From NCBI GenBank assembly GCA_016198945.1, contig JACQHO010000232.1, positions 1 to 15,397 on the forward strand: a DNA stretch of 15,397 nt, written 5' to 3'. Below are positions 1-7,372 of this stretch, one piece after another. Both the position numbers and the translations under genes were made by a program. The notes beneath the pieces were generated by a model. That model saw only the letters and a list, made by a program, of their open reading frames with translations, had not been told where the DNA came from and made no database searches. The stretch is from Nitrospirota bacterium. Lineage in GTDB: Bacteria; Nitrospirota; Nitrospiria; JACQBZ01. The number at the start of each line of letters is the position of its first letter. Within the stretch, counting starts at the first letter, position 1.

Positions 1-273
1 CTGCATACCTTTCTGACCAAAGATCCCCTGGAAAAGGTCATGGCTCATTACGAGAAACTGCTCGAAGAGAAGGGACTGACCCGGAGCGAGATTGAAAAAA
101 CGTATCGCTACGGCGGCGATGACGATCCCGAGCCGGCTTACATCGGCCGGGGCGGCGGCTTCATTTTAAAAAAGGCCGACCGGCCCGATCTCAAGGCCCC
201 CCTCGTCCTGATTTCGGTCTATGAAGACAAGGTGCTGGAAGGAACGGCCATCACGATCTCCGCCCCGAAATGA
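1..273 (+). CDS. Hypothetical protein, 3' part of gene
   Basis: The frame is open from base 1, so the gene starts outside the window; the ATG at 40 is internal to a continuous frame. The visible 90 residues start LHTFLTKDPLEKVMAHYEKL. This resembles a widespread class of small proteins, often secreted, with a pattern like 'yrTkDplekVvafYkk-L' followed by a beta-rich half. Here a glycine-rich turn (RGGGFI) and strands (APLVLISVYE, GTAITIS) make up that half. No catalytic motif is seen and the function is unknown. The stop overlaps the start of the Crp/Fnr gene in an ATGA arrangement, so the two are probably translationally coupled. Any signal peptide would lie upstream of the window. Confidence 0.7.
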   Translation: MHTFLTKDPLEKVMAHYEKLLEEKGLTRSEIEKTYRYGGDDDPEPAYIGRGGGFILKKADRPDLKAPLVLISVYEDKVLEGTAITISAPK

Positions 274-977
274 GAGCCCTCCTTCCGCAGATTCCCCTCT
301 TTGCCGACCTGGAACCGGCCGAGATTGATCTTCTCTATCGCCTCGTCAAAACCCGTGTCTATTCAAAGGGCGCGATGATCCTTCAGGAGGATGATCCCGG
401 AGACGCCCTGTTCATGATCGTTTCGGGACGGGCCAAGGTGGTTCATCTTTCCGAGGACGGGCGCGAGATCATTCTGGATATTCTGGGCCAGGGCGATTTT
501 TTCGGCGAGATGGCGCTTCTGGATCAGGAGCCCCGTTCGGCCAACGTGACCGCGATCGAGCCCTCGGAGTTGTTGGTGCTTGAGCGGTCCGCGTTTTTGG
601 GCCAGGTGGTGCGCGAGCCGAAAATCGCGATCAAAATGCTGATCGAGTTAAGCCGGCGGCTGCGTCGCGCGGATGAGAAGATTCAGGATCTGGTGCTTTT
701 GGACGTCTACGGGCGCGTGGCCCGCGCGCTGCTTCGCCTCGCGAGGAAGCAGGGGAGGCCGCTGGAAGACGGGTGTATTATTACCCGGCGGCCGACCCAT
801 CAGGAATTGGCCGACATGGTCGGCGCCTCCCGTGAGACCGTCTCGCGCGTCCTGGCCGATCTGAACCGCCGCGGCGTCGTTCGGAGCAACGGGAGGGCCT
901 TGATTATCGAGAACGGCGAGGAGATGCTCCAACGCGTCCGGCGAGGCCATCGGCCGGGTCGCGTCGGACTTGCTTAG
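270..977 (+). CDS. Crp/Fnr-family transcriptional regulator
   Basis: The 235-residue length is typical of the family. An N-terminal cyclic-nucleotide-binding-like beta-roll spans about residues 8-115. Its phosphate-binding-cassette-like segment is FFGEMALL (77-84) followed by PRSANV (88-93), which keeps the Glu and the Arg-Ser pair seen in cNMP-binding members. A long dimerisation helix follows (about 118-142). The C-terminal winged HTH (about 172-215) has PTHQELADMVGASRETVSRV. The recognition helix keeps the R-E-T-V-x-R pattern of E. coli CRP, so its target half-site is probably TGTGA-like (inference). The N-terminal cysteine cluster of FNR is absent and the only Cys is at 169, so it is not an iron-sulfur oxygen sensor. 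The start overlaps the stop of the upstream small gene (ATGA). Ligand and regulon are not visible. Confidence 0.93.
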   Translation: MRALLPQIPLFADLEPAEIDLLYRLVKTRVYSKGAMILQEDDPGDALFMIVSGRAKVVHLSEDGREIILDILGQGDFFGEMALLDQEPRSANVTAIEPSELLVLERSAFLGQVVREPKIAIKMLIELSRRLRRADEKIQDLVLLDVYGRVARALLRLARKQGRPLEDGCIITRRPTHQELADMVGASRETVSRVLADLNRRGVVRSNGRALIIENGEEMLQRVRRGHRPGRVGLA

Positions 978-1065
978 GATCCGGTTTATTGATTCGACAC
1001 GGCAACGCTATTTTGGTACGATATCGGCCGCTGTCTTGCGCAGGTACTGGAGAAATGTTGGAGCG

Positions 1066-1812
1066 ATGTTGAAAGCCTGCAGGACTGCCGTCGTTCCGAT
1101 CCTTCTGACCTTGCCGGTGGGCATCGGTCTATTCGTCCCGGCCGCGGATGCGGACGACTTGATTTTTGCGGCGGGAGTGAAAGAGCAGTTTGTTACATTG
1201 AGACGAACCTTGAAGCTCGAGGCGCAAACGACGGGTGAAACCCGGCGCACCGAGACGCCTCCTTCCGATGCGACCTGGCGGCATGCGCTGGTTTTGAGCG
1301 CTTCCTACGGTCGTTGGTTCGTCGGAGCGGAAGCGGCGACATCGAGCCTCACGATTTCAGAGCAGCCGGCTTCTTACTCGACTCGGCTCTTCTTTCAGAA
1401 ATCGAAGGTTGATCTTGATGAACTGAATCTTGCCCTGGGTTATAACATCATGACGGGGGTGAGCCCCTACATCGGTTATTTGCAACACGGGCAGAAGACC
1501 GATCTCAAATGCACGGGCTGCACGACCACGGTCAATCTGAGTGATATCGGACCGGGTCTCCTGGTTAATTTTCCCGCGGCGGGCAGTCGTTGGGCCGCCT
1601 ACGTCAACCTGGCCTTGATACAGGGTTTTTCGGTCGAGGGAGGGTTCAGTTATGCCGGCATCCGGATGCCGCTGGTGGCGGTCGCGGGATTCGCTTATCG
1701 GAGGATTGATTATCCCTCGGAAGAAATCTCCTGCGGTCAGACCGGTTTTTTCTGTTTCAGGGAACGGGACGTGATCAGCGGCCCGATCCTGGCGGTTCAC
1801 TATGTTTTTTGA
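1066..1812 (+). CDS. Putative outer-membrane beta-barrel protein
   Basis: The frame is open back to a TTG at 970, inside the Crp gene's last codons. The ATG at 1066 is preferred because it immediately precedes a standard signal peptide: a short basic start (MLKACR), a hydrophobic core (about residues 8-24) and a probable cleavage near ADA-DD. The mature part has alternating strands rich in Tyr and Gly, such as LNLALGYNIMTGVSPYIGY and AYVNLALIQGFSVEGGFSYA. It ends in AVHYVF, the C-terminal aromatic signature recognised by the BAM machinery. At 248 residues it fits an 8- to 10-strand barrel. Two close Cys pairs (CTGC, and C-x6-C near the C-terminus) could form disulfides in loops. No specific family is recognised. 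It lies 55 bp upstream of the LPP20 gene and may head that operon. Confidence 0.72.
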   Translation: MLKACRTAVVPILLTLPVGIGLFVPAADADDLIFAAGVKEQFVTLRRTLKLEAQTTGETRRTETPPSDATWRHALVLSASYGRWFVGAEAATSSLTISEQPASYSTRLFFQKSKVDLDELNLALGYNIMTGVSPYIGYLQHGQKTDLKCTGCTTTVNLSDIGPGLLVNFPAAGSRWAAYVNLALIQGFSVEGGFSYAGIRMPLVAVAGFAYRRIDYPSEEISCGQTGFFCFRERDVISGPILAVHYVF

Positions 1813-1867
1813 GATCGAAGGTATGGAGGGCATTTCATTGGATCAACGGGACTCAAAGGAGGAAGCC

Positions 1868-2461
1868 ATGAAACGACAGAATAGAACCGGAATCATTTTG
1901 GGAATCATTTTCGCGGCCTTGCTGCCGCTCGCCCTCGGCGGGTGCGCCGGCAAACAGCCCGCCGGCGCCCAACCGCCGGAATGGGTGACCAAAGGCAGCG
2001 GCGCCTTCAAGGACGCGGGCAGCAAGGTGTTCTACGGCGTCGGGGCCGTCACCGGCGTTCGAAACAGGCCGTTGGCGCAGACCTCCTCGGAAAACCGCGC
2101 CCGGGCCGAAATCGCCAAGATTTTTGAAACCTACACCGCGTCGCTGATGAAGGATTACGCCGCCTCCACGACAGGCGGGGGGGCCGTCACCGGCGCTTCG
2201 GCCACGAGCGAAGAGCAGTATATCGAGCAGGCGATCAAGACCTTTTCGTCCGCGACCCTGAACGGGGTCATGATCATTGATCACTGGACCGATCCGTCGG
2301 ACGGGACGCTTTACTCCCTGGCCCGCCTGGATCTCGATAGTTTTCAGAACAGCCTCGACAAGATCAAGGAGCTCAACTCGGCCGTCCGGGACTATGTGAA
2401 GAAGAACGCCGAAAAATCGTTCGACGGTCTTGCGGCCGAAGAGGAAAAACGGGGCCGGTAA
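1868..2461 (+). CDS. LPP20-family lipoprotein
   Basis: The start at ATG 1868 is chosen over an in-frame ATG at 1802. It has a strong ribosome site (AAGGAGG, 1857-1863) and is followed directly by a lipoprotein signal. The lipobox is LGGC with lipidated Cys26. The mature protein (about 170 residues) has the LPP20 fold signature: PPEWV at 36-40, a short strand (KVFYGVGAV), an 'ENRARAEIAKIFETY' helix, and a later strand region (LYSLARLDLD). The name comes from Helicobacter Lpp20; relatives include Vibrio FlgP. They are outer-membrane or surface lipoproteins of largely structural or unclear role. A second, longer LPP20-like gene lies four genes downstream, so the domain is duplicated in this operon. 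The C-terminus is highly charged (EEEKRGR). Confidence 0.88.
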   Translation: MKRQNRTGIILGIIFAALLPLALGGCAGKQPAGAQPPEWVTKGSGAFKDAGSKVFYGVGAVTGVRNRPLAQTSSENRARAEIAKIFETYTASLMKDYAASTTGGGAVTGASATSEEQYIEQAIKTFSSATLNGVMIIDHWTDPSDGTLYSLARLDLDSFQNSLDKIKELNSAVRDYVKKNAEKSFDGLAAEEEKRGR

Positions 2462-2472
2462 AAATTCGCCGG

Positions 2473-3531
2473 ATGAAGGACATGAGCCTGAACCATCGCA
2501 TCGCGGTCGGCCTTCTGTTCTTTGCGCTCCTTTTTTGGGAAGCGCGCGGGGCCGGGGCCTACACCCCCAAGGAGATCTATCAGACCATCGGGCCGGGAGT
2601 TGTCCTGATCCTGGCCAGCGATGACGGTCGCCTGGGGAGCGGCGGGACCGGCTCGATCCTCCGTGCCGACGGTCTGGTGATCACGAACGCCCATGTGGTG
2701 ATCAACAAGGAAACGAACCGGCCGTATCGTCGGCTCAGCCTGTTTTTAAAACCGGAGCGCGTGACCGGCAATATGGACAAGGACCTGACCCGTCGTGTCG
2801 AGGCGAAGCTTGTGGCCCACGATGCGGCCCTGGATATCGCCCTGCTGCGGATGGAAAACCCGCCCGCGGGTCTGACCGTCGTGTCGCTGGGAAATCCAGA
2901 GGAGGTGGCGATCGGGGATCCCGTTGTGGCGATCGGCCATCCCGAAACCGGGGGTCTCTGGACCTTGACGACCGGAACGATCAGCGCCGAGATCGAGAAT
3001 TTCAACGGGGTGAAGGGGAAGGATATTTTTCAGACCGAGACCAGCTTGAACCGCGGCAATTCCGGCGGGCCGTTGTTGGACGGACGGGGCGCCATGGTCG
3101 GAGTAAATACGATGATCTCCCGTAAAGCGGCCGATGGATTGACGATTACTTCAATCAATTTTGCAGTCAAATCAAGCGTCGCGAGGCAGTGGCTGGAAAC
3201 GCAAGGCGTCGCCATTCCGTACGAATCGCTAGCCGCCGGTTCCGCCCGGCCCCCGACGGCGGCATCTCCGACAGTTCCCCGGTCGGCGGAGAAGGCCGAG
3301 GCGTCGGCTCCAACGCCCCCTCCGGCCGCGGAAAAGCCGGCCACGCCGGCTCAGAAGTCGGAGACCGGCCTAAAGAGTCCGGCGCCCGATGTGAAGAAAC
3401 CGGCCAAAGAGGAGAAACCGGCCGCGCAGATTCTGACTGAAAAACGCCCGTATGATCTGGACCGGCTGGTCGCGGACCGAATGAAAGAGATGGAAGATCT
3501 GATGGAAGAGATGAAGGGTAAATTTCGATAG
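2473..3531 (+). CDS. Secreted S1C trypsin-like serine protease, HtrA/Deg-type without PDZ
   Basis: An N-terminal hydrophobic stretch (residues 11-22) forms a signal peptide or anchor, placing the protein in the periplasm. A trypsin-fold protease domain spans about 35-245. The triad is visible: His74 in ITNAHVV, Asp121 in ALDIALL, and Ser197 in GNSGGP. Those motifs match HtrA/Deg proteases. Instead of PDZ domains, the domain is followed by a Pro/Ala/Lys-rich linker (about 253-325) and a charged, probably helical tail with a Met/Glu repeat (about 328-352). Such linkers suit reaching across the periplasm or through peptidoglycan (inference). The start is ATG 2473; ATG 2482 in the same frame is an alternative. 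It lies 11 bp after the LPP20 stop and 32 bp before the LpoB-like gene, so it is part of the operon. Likely substrates are the neighbouring envelope proteins, which is not shown. Confidence 0.9.
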   Translation: MKDMSLNHRIAVGLLFFALLFWEARGAGAYTPKEIYQTIGPGVVLILASDDGRLGSGGTGSILRADGLVITNAHVVINKETNRPYRRLSLFLKPERVTGNMDKDLTRRVEAKLVAHDAALDIALLRMENPPAGLTVVSLGNPEEVAIGDPVVAIGHPETGGLWTLTTGTISAEIENFNGVKGKDIFQTETSLNRGNSGGPLLDGRGAMVGVNTMISRKAADGLTITSINFAVKSSVARQWLETQGVAIPYESLAAGSARPPTAASPTVPRSAEKAEASAPTPPPAAEKPATPAQKSETGLKSPAPDVKKPAKEEKPAAQILTEKRPYDLDRLVADRMKEMEDLMEEMKGKFR

Positions 3532-3563
3532 ATGAACGATCGATCATAAAAAGGAGAAGATCA

Positions 3564-4205
3564 ATGAGACGGATCTCTTTGAAAGGCGTTTTTGAAACGA
3601 TTCCGATGTCGCTGATGGGAATTCTCTCGGTCCTGTTGATGGTCGGGCAGATCGGCTGCGCCTCGACCAAAGTGGGGCGGGTCGGGGCCGACACGACGAT
3701 TGATCTGTCGGGCCGCTGGAACGACGCCGATTCACGCATGGTGGCCGAGGAGATGATCAAGGACGTGCTGGCCCGGCCGTGGCTCGAAAAATTTACCAAG
3801 GGGCATGGCGGAAAAGAGCCGACCGTGATCGTGGGAAGCGTGACAAATCGGAGCCACGAGCATATCAACGTCCAGACCTTCATTAAAGACCTGGAACGGG
3901 AGCTGACCAATGACGGCCGGGTTCAGTTCGTGGCGTCGAAGTCGGAGCGTGAGGAGGTTCGCGAGGAGCGGCTCGATCAGCAGTCTCAATCCTCCCAGGA
4001 AACGGCAAAGGGCCTGGGAAAGGAGATCGGCGCCGACTACATGCTGAAGGGCACGATCAATACCATTCTGGATGAGGCCGAGGGAACGAAGGTCGTTTTC
4101 TACCAGGTGGACCTGGAGTTCTTCGATATGGAAAACAATAAAAAAGTTTGGGCCGGTCAGAAAAAGATCAAGAAAGTGATTGAAAAGAGCCGTTTTGGAT
4201 TCTAA
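3564..4205 (+). CDS. LpoB-family penicillin-binding-protein activator-like lipoprotein
   Basis: There is a good ribosome site (AAGGAG, 3550-3555). A hydrophobic signal segment (about residues 15-30) leads to Cys32 in QIGCAS. The -3 residue is Gln rather than the usual Leu, so lipidation is likely but not certain. The rest matches the LpoB family (PF13036): AEEMIKDVL, then PTVIVGSVTNRSHEHINV, a helix with FIKDLEREL, FVASKSERE, and the late strand pair YMLKGTINTI and VFYQVDLEFFD, ending in KKVWAGQKKIKK. E. coli LpoB is an outer-membrane lipoprotein that crosses the periplasm to stimulate PBP1B. Outside enterobacteria, members are named only by similarity and often sit beside COG3014 and LPP20 genes, as here. 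A role in peptidoglycan synthesis is therefore inferred, not seen. The stop overlaps the next start (TAATG). Confidence 0.87.
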   Translation: MRRISLKGVFETIPMSLMGILSVLLMVGQIGCASTKVGRVGADTTIDLSGRWNDADSRMVAEEMIKDVLARPWLEKFTKGHGGKEPTVIVGSVTNRSHEHINVQTFIKDLERELTNDGRVQFVASKSEREEVREERLDQQSQSSQETAKGLGKEIGADYMLKGTINTILDEAEGTKVVFYQVDLEFFDMENNKKVWAGQKKIKKVIEKSRFGF

Positions 4206-5548
4206 TGAGGAGAGGAATACCAGTGCCGCTCATCTTATTATTAGCCCTGCTGGTTCTGTCGGGTTGCGGTCCATCCGGGCAGCTCTACGTCCGAGTGGAT
4301 GCATTCCAGTCCCGGCAGCAGTTCGCCGAGGCCGATGCCGCGATCGTAAAGCAAAAGGCCGAGTATGGAGCGCGCAACGCCGTTCTCTACCATCTCGACC
4401 GGGCCATGATGCTGCATCTGGCCGGCCAATACGCCGAGAGCAGTCAGGCCCTGGCCGAGGCCGAGAACCGGATCGAGGAGCTTTATACCAAGAGTGTCGC
4501 GGCTGGAGCCGGCTCCATGCTGGCCAACGACTACACGCTTCCGTATGAAGGCGAGGATTTTGAAAAGGTGATGATCAACGTGATCGCGGCCTTGAACTAT
4601 GTCTACCTCGGGCAGTGGGATGAGGCGCTGGTCGAGGCCCGGAAGGTGGACCACAAGCTCAATCTCTTCAACGATAAATATGAGAAGAAGAACGTTTACA
4701 AACAGGACGCGCTGGCCCAGTATCTGAGCGGGATTCTGTACGAGGCGAAGGGCGAACTGAACGATGCCTTCATCTCGTATCGCAAGGCCCATCAGGCCTA
4801 CGGCGATTACCGGAAAAATTACGGCACCCCGATGCCCCCGATGCTTCCGGCCGATCTTCTGCGGGTCAGCGAGGCGCTGCGCTTCACCGAAGAGCATCAG
4901 GACTATCTCAAACAGTTTCCGGGCACGCGCTGGACGACCGCGAAAGAGCTCAAGGGTCAAAGCGAGGTTGTGTTTGTCAGCTATACCGGCCGGTCTCCGA
5001 TCAAGGAGGATTTCTTCATCGACGCTCCGATTCCGGACAAGAAGGGCGGGACGTATATCCTTCGCGTGGCCCTTCCGAAGTTCGTGCCGCAGCCCGACCG
5101 GGTCAGGACAGCCGAGGTGCATCTCATTCCGGTTGCCGCCGGCTCGGGCGGGGCGATTTCGCAACGGACCGTTCCGGCGGAGGACATCACGGCCATTGCC
5201 AGGAAAAACCTGGAGGACCGTATCGCCCGTATTACAGTCAAGGCGGTTGCGCGGGCCACGAGCAAGTACCTGGCATCCCGGACCGCCGAAAAGGAGCTCG
5301 GACCCCTGGCCGGACTTGCGAGCAACATCTACGCCGTGGCGACGGAGCAGTCGGACAAGCGGAGCTGGCGCACGCTCCCCGGACAGATTCAACTCGCCCG
5401 GATGGTTGTTCCCCCGGGCGCCTATACCGTCGCCGTGGAGTACTACGATCAGACCAGCGGGTTGATCGAGCGGAAAACCTTTCCGGCCATGACGCTGAAA
5501 GCCGGAGAAAAACGCTTTCTGGGATACCGGGTCCTGGGCGCTCAATGA
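4205..5548 (+). CDS. COG3014-like TPR-containing lipoprotein
   Basis: The start overlaps the upstream stop by one base (TAATG). A lipoprotein signal runs to Cys21 with lipobox LSGC. Residues about 30-215 are helical and TPR-like: paired helices such as FAEADAAIVKQKAEY, LYHLDRAMMLHLAGQYAESS and NYVYLGQWDEALVEARKVD. The C-terminal half (about 245-447) is beta-rich, with strands like VVFVSYTGRSP, YILRVALPKF and YTVAVEYYDQTSG. Length and domain order match the uncharacterised COG3014 family, commonly found next to LpoB- and LPP20-like genes. TPR helices suggest it acts as a scaffold among the neighbouring envelope proteins, which is inference. The last codons overlap the ATGATG preceding the next gene. 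Confidence 0.82.
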   Translation: MRRGIPVPLILLLALLVLSGCGPSGQLYVRVDAFQSRQQFAEADAAIVKQKAEYGARNAVLYHLDRAMMLHLAGQYAESSQALAEAENRIEELYTKSVAAGAGSMLANDYTLPYEGEDFEKVMINVIAALNYVYLGQWDEALVEARKVDHKLNLFNDKYEKKNVYKQDALAQYLSGILYEAKGELNDAFISYRKAHQAYGDYRKNYGTPMPPMLPADLLRVSEALRFTEEHQDYLKQFPGTRWTTAKELKGQSEVVFVSYTGRSPIKEDFFIDAPIPDKKGGTYILRVALPKFVPQPDRVRTAEVHLIPVAAGSGGAISQRTVPAEDITAIARKNLEDRIARITVKAVARATSKYLASRTAEKELGPLAGLASNIYAVATEQSDKRSWRTLPGQIQLARMVVPPGAYTVAVEYYDQTSGLIERKTFPAMTLKAGEKRFLGYRVLGAQ

Positions 5549-5565
5549 TGACGGCGGGAGACAGC

Positions 5566-6666
5566 ATGAATTTGAATCGAACGATGCGTCGTGGTCCGTC
5601 TCACAGGCGGTTTTCAACCGGTCTGTTTGTGATCGGCCTGATCGCGTTTCTCGGCGTGGCATCCGCGGCACGCGCCGCCGGCCCGCCGGACTGGGTCAAC
5701 GGATCGAGCAAAAAATATCCCGCCGCCCTGTATCTGAACGGGGTCGGCCAGGCCGATACACGTCAGGCGGCGGAGGACCGGGCCTATGCCGCGATCTCAA
5801 AGATCTTTGCGGCCGAGATCAGTTCCAAAACACAGGAATGGGAAAAATATCTCCAGTCGGATTCCAAGGGACGGTCGGAGGACAGCCGACAGATCAGCAT
5901 TGAGCAGGCGACGCAGGTCTCGACAAAAAAAGTACTGGAAAACGTGACGATTGCCGAGACCTGGCTGGATGAAACGAAGGCGATCTACTATGCGCTGGCC
6001 GTGATGGACCGGCAGCATGCCTCCTCGGCGTTGCGCGACCGGATCATGTCGCTTGATCTCAAGGTGGAGGAGCTTTTAAAGCAGACACGGCAGTCCGGTG
6101 ATAAACTTCAGACCGTGCGCGCTCTTCATTCGGCGGTCGAGAATCTGCTTCTGCGGGAAGCCTATAACACGGAGCTCCGGATCGTCAGTCCGACCGGCAA
6201 GGGTTCCGAGGGCATGGTCAGCCTGGCCGTGATCCATCAGGACTTGCGACAATTCCTGGCCAGGAATTTTAAGATTCTGGTGGAGGTGAACGGTTCGCAC
6301 AGCGACCGGATACGGGCCGCGATCGTCGAGGGATTGAACCGCCGGGGGCTGCCCGTCGTTCCGGCCGGCTCGCCCGCCCCCGATCTTCAACCCGATGTCG
6401 TGGTGAGGGGCGCGGCGGCCTTTGAGGCGGTCCAGATGCCCGCGGGCGGAGCGCCGCCGACTCGGTTTGTGCGGTGGTCGGCTACGTTTGATCTGACCGA
6501 CAAGGCCACCCAGCAGGTGATCGGAAGCGTGGCACGACAGGGGCGTGAGGGACACCTGACGGCCTCCGAGGCCGAGGCCCGCGCGCTGCGAGCGGCCGAA
6601 AAAGAGGTGGCCGCCGAGGTCGGCCGCCAGATCGCCGATTTTATTTACGGAAAGGAAGAGAAATGA
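5566..6666 (+). CDS. Secreted LPP20-domain protein with extra C-terminal domain
   Basis: The frame opens at an ATG overlapping the previous stop (5545), but ATG 5566 is preferred. It has GGGAG at 5556-5560 with a 5-nt spacer and leads into a signal peptide (hydrophobic 18-32, cleavage near ARA-AG at 37). There is no lipobox Cys, so unlike its neighbours it is probably a soluble periplasmic or exported protein. The LPP20-like region follows: PPDWV (40-44), LYLNGVGQAD, AAEDRAYAAISKIFAAEI, and AIYYALAVMD. After a helical linker comes a second alpha/beta domain (about 235-366). It has strands ILVEV and PDVVVRGAA, then WSATFDLTDKATQQVIGS, resembling the CsgG/TolB-like nucleation domains seen in other envelope proteins. 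The function is unknown. Its stop overlaps the start of the small lipoprotein. Confidence 0.8.
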   Translation: MNLNRTMRRGPSHRRFSTGLFVIGLIAFLGVASAARAAGPPDWVNGSSKKYPAALYLNGVGQADTRQAAEDRAYAAISKIFAAEISSKTQEWEKYLQSDSKGRSEDSRQISIEQATQVSTKKVLENVTIAETWLDETKAIYYALAVMDRQHASSALRDRIMSLDLKVEELLKQTRQSGDKLQTVRALHSAVENLLLREAYNTELRIVSPTGKGSEGMVSLAVIHQDLRQFLARNFKILVEVNGSHSDRIRAAIVEGLNRRGLPVVPAGSPAPDLQPDVVVRGAAAFEAVQMPAGGAPPTRFVRWSATFDLTDKATQQVIGSVARQGREGHLTASEAEARALRAAEKEVAAEVGRQIADFIYGKEEK

Positions 6667-6851
6667 GACGACACCGTTTTAGCATGAGCATCCTGTTTCT
6701 GGGGATTCTTTTAACGATCCTGACCGTCTGGCTCGGCGGCTGCGCCTCGCCGCCCTCCGAGCGCCCCGACCGGGAGAAGATCAAACAGAATGCCGAAAAG
6801 GGGATGCAGGATTTGAAGCGCGAAGAGGATCGTGAACGGGACGACTACTGA
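6663..6851 (+). CDS. Small lipoprotein, 62 aa
   Basis: The start overlaps the preceding stop (ATGA), and AGGAAG lies just upstream. Residues 9-23 are hydrophobic and lead to a canonical lipobox LGGC with Cys27. The mature part is only about 36 residues, begins ASPPSE, and is almost entirely charged (EKIKQNAEKGMQDLKREE), predicting a single amphipathic or charged helix. It resembles very small lipoproteins that tether or bridge larger envelope complexes, as Lpp does, but it is not an Lpp homologue. It is the last gene of the envelope operon; the base composition drops sharply right after its stop. The function is unknown. Confidence 0.75.
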   Translation: MRRHRFSMSILFLGILLTILTVWLGGCASPPSERPDREKIKQNAEKGMQDLKREEDRERDDY

Positions 6852-6886
6852 AATAGCGCCTCGTTTCTGATGATCCACGAAACAAA

Positions 6887-6908
6887 CAACAAAAGACTCG
6901 ACCCCTTT
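6887..6908 (-). repeat. Diverged solo copy of the RAYT terminal repeat
   Basis: CAACAAAAGACTCGACCCC at 6887-6905 matches the right-end repeat of the downstream RAYT (9351-9369) at 17 of 19 positions, and is followed by TTT. On the minus strand it begins AAAGGGGTC, like the left-end copies at 8298-8378. It sits exactly at the step from GC-rich operon to AT-rich island. Confidence 0.7.
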
Positions 6909-6922
6909 AAAAACAATTAACC

Positions 6923-7372
6923 TTGGTGTTCACACTACTTACCTTCCTGGATATTGATCTTGCAATTGGTATTATTGATGCTTCACCATGGTCCGAGAAT
7001 TCAGAAGGATTGACTGTAGTTAATAAATTGAAATCATTGCGCCAGAACAATAAAATTGTTTTTGGTTTTACAACGTCGTTTGATTCGGCAGGTGAGTGGC
7101 GTTATTACGAAGGAATGATTGTCATAGATTTAAACTCCATTGGGCATCGAGCGTTTGCATTATATAGACTTTCTGCTCTTCTTGTTCATGAAGGAACACA
7201 TGCTGCGTTTGGCCATGAAGGAATAACATTTGCCCAAGAACGACGTGCATTTGATAATGCGTACCATTTTGAAATTTCGCTTTATGGAGCCAAGGCTCTT
7301 CCGTATTTTCCAGTTTGGACCCCTGATAGTTTTATCGAAGAAAGGTATCACGTTAATGCTCCTGTTAATTAG
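6923..7372 (+). pseudogene. HExxH-motif protein, probably 5'-truncated
   Basis: The only available start is TTG 6923, with no ribosome site. The frame opens at 6911, immediately after a stop that lies within or at the edge of the RAYT-type repeat. This suggests the original 5' end was cut off there. The protein has SALLVHEGTHAAFGHEG. HEGTH (residues 89-93) is a zincin-type HExxH motif, and Glu106 in QERRAF could be the third zinc ligand. Similar 'L-x-HE-x-x-H' segments occur in gluzincin-like domains, some attached to RHS-type toxins. The DNA is clearly AT-rich with different codon use from the upstream operon, a sign of transfer. The last 17 bases overlap the next gene. It could be a short functional protein, a toxin-domain fragment or a decayed remnant. 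Confidence 0.5.

Noticed and set aside
970..1065. TTG start for the beta-barrel gene inside the Crp gene
   Set aside because: The extra 32 residues are arginine-rich and not signal-like; ATG 1066 begins a clean signal peptide.
1802..1867. N-terminal extension of the first LPP20 gene from ATG 1802
   Set aside because: It would place a polar 22-residue stretch before a good lipoprotein signal. A strong ribosome site serves ATG 1868 instead.
3167..3910. Minus-strand open frame over the protease tail and LpoB start
   Set aside because: Ser/Pro/Arg-rich shadow of the low-complexity tail; no family features.
4241..5671. Long minus-strand open frame opposite the COG3014-like gene
   Set aside because: Its translation is Gly/Arg/Leu-rich with no recognisable domain, typical of the antisense of GC-rich genes. 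The plus-strand gene has a signal peptide and family match.
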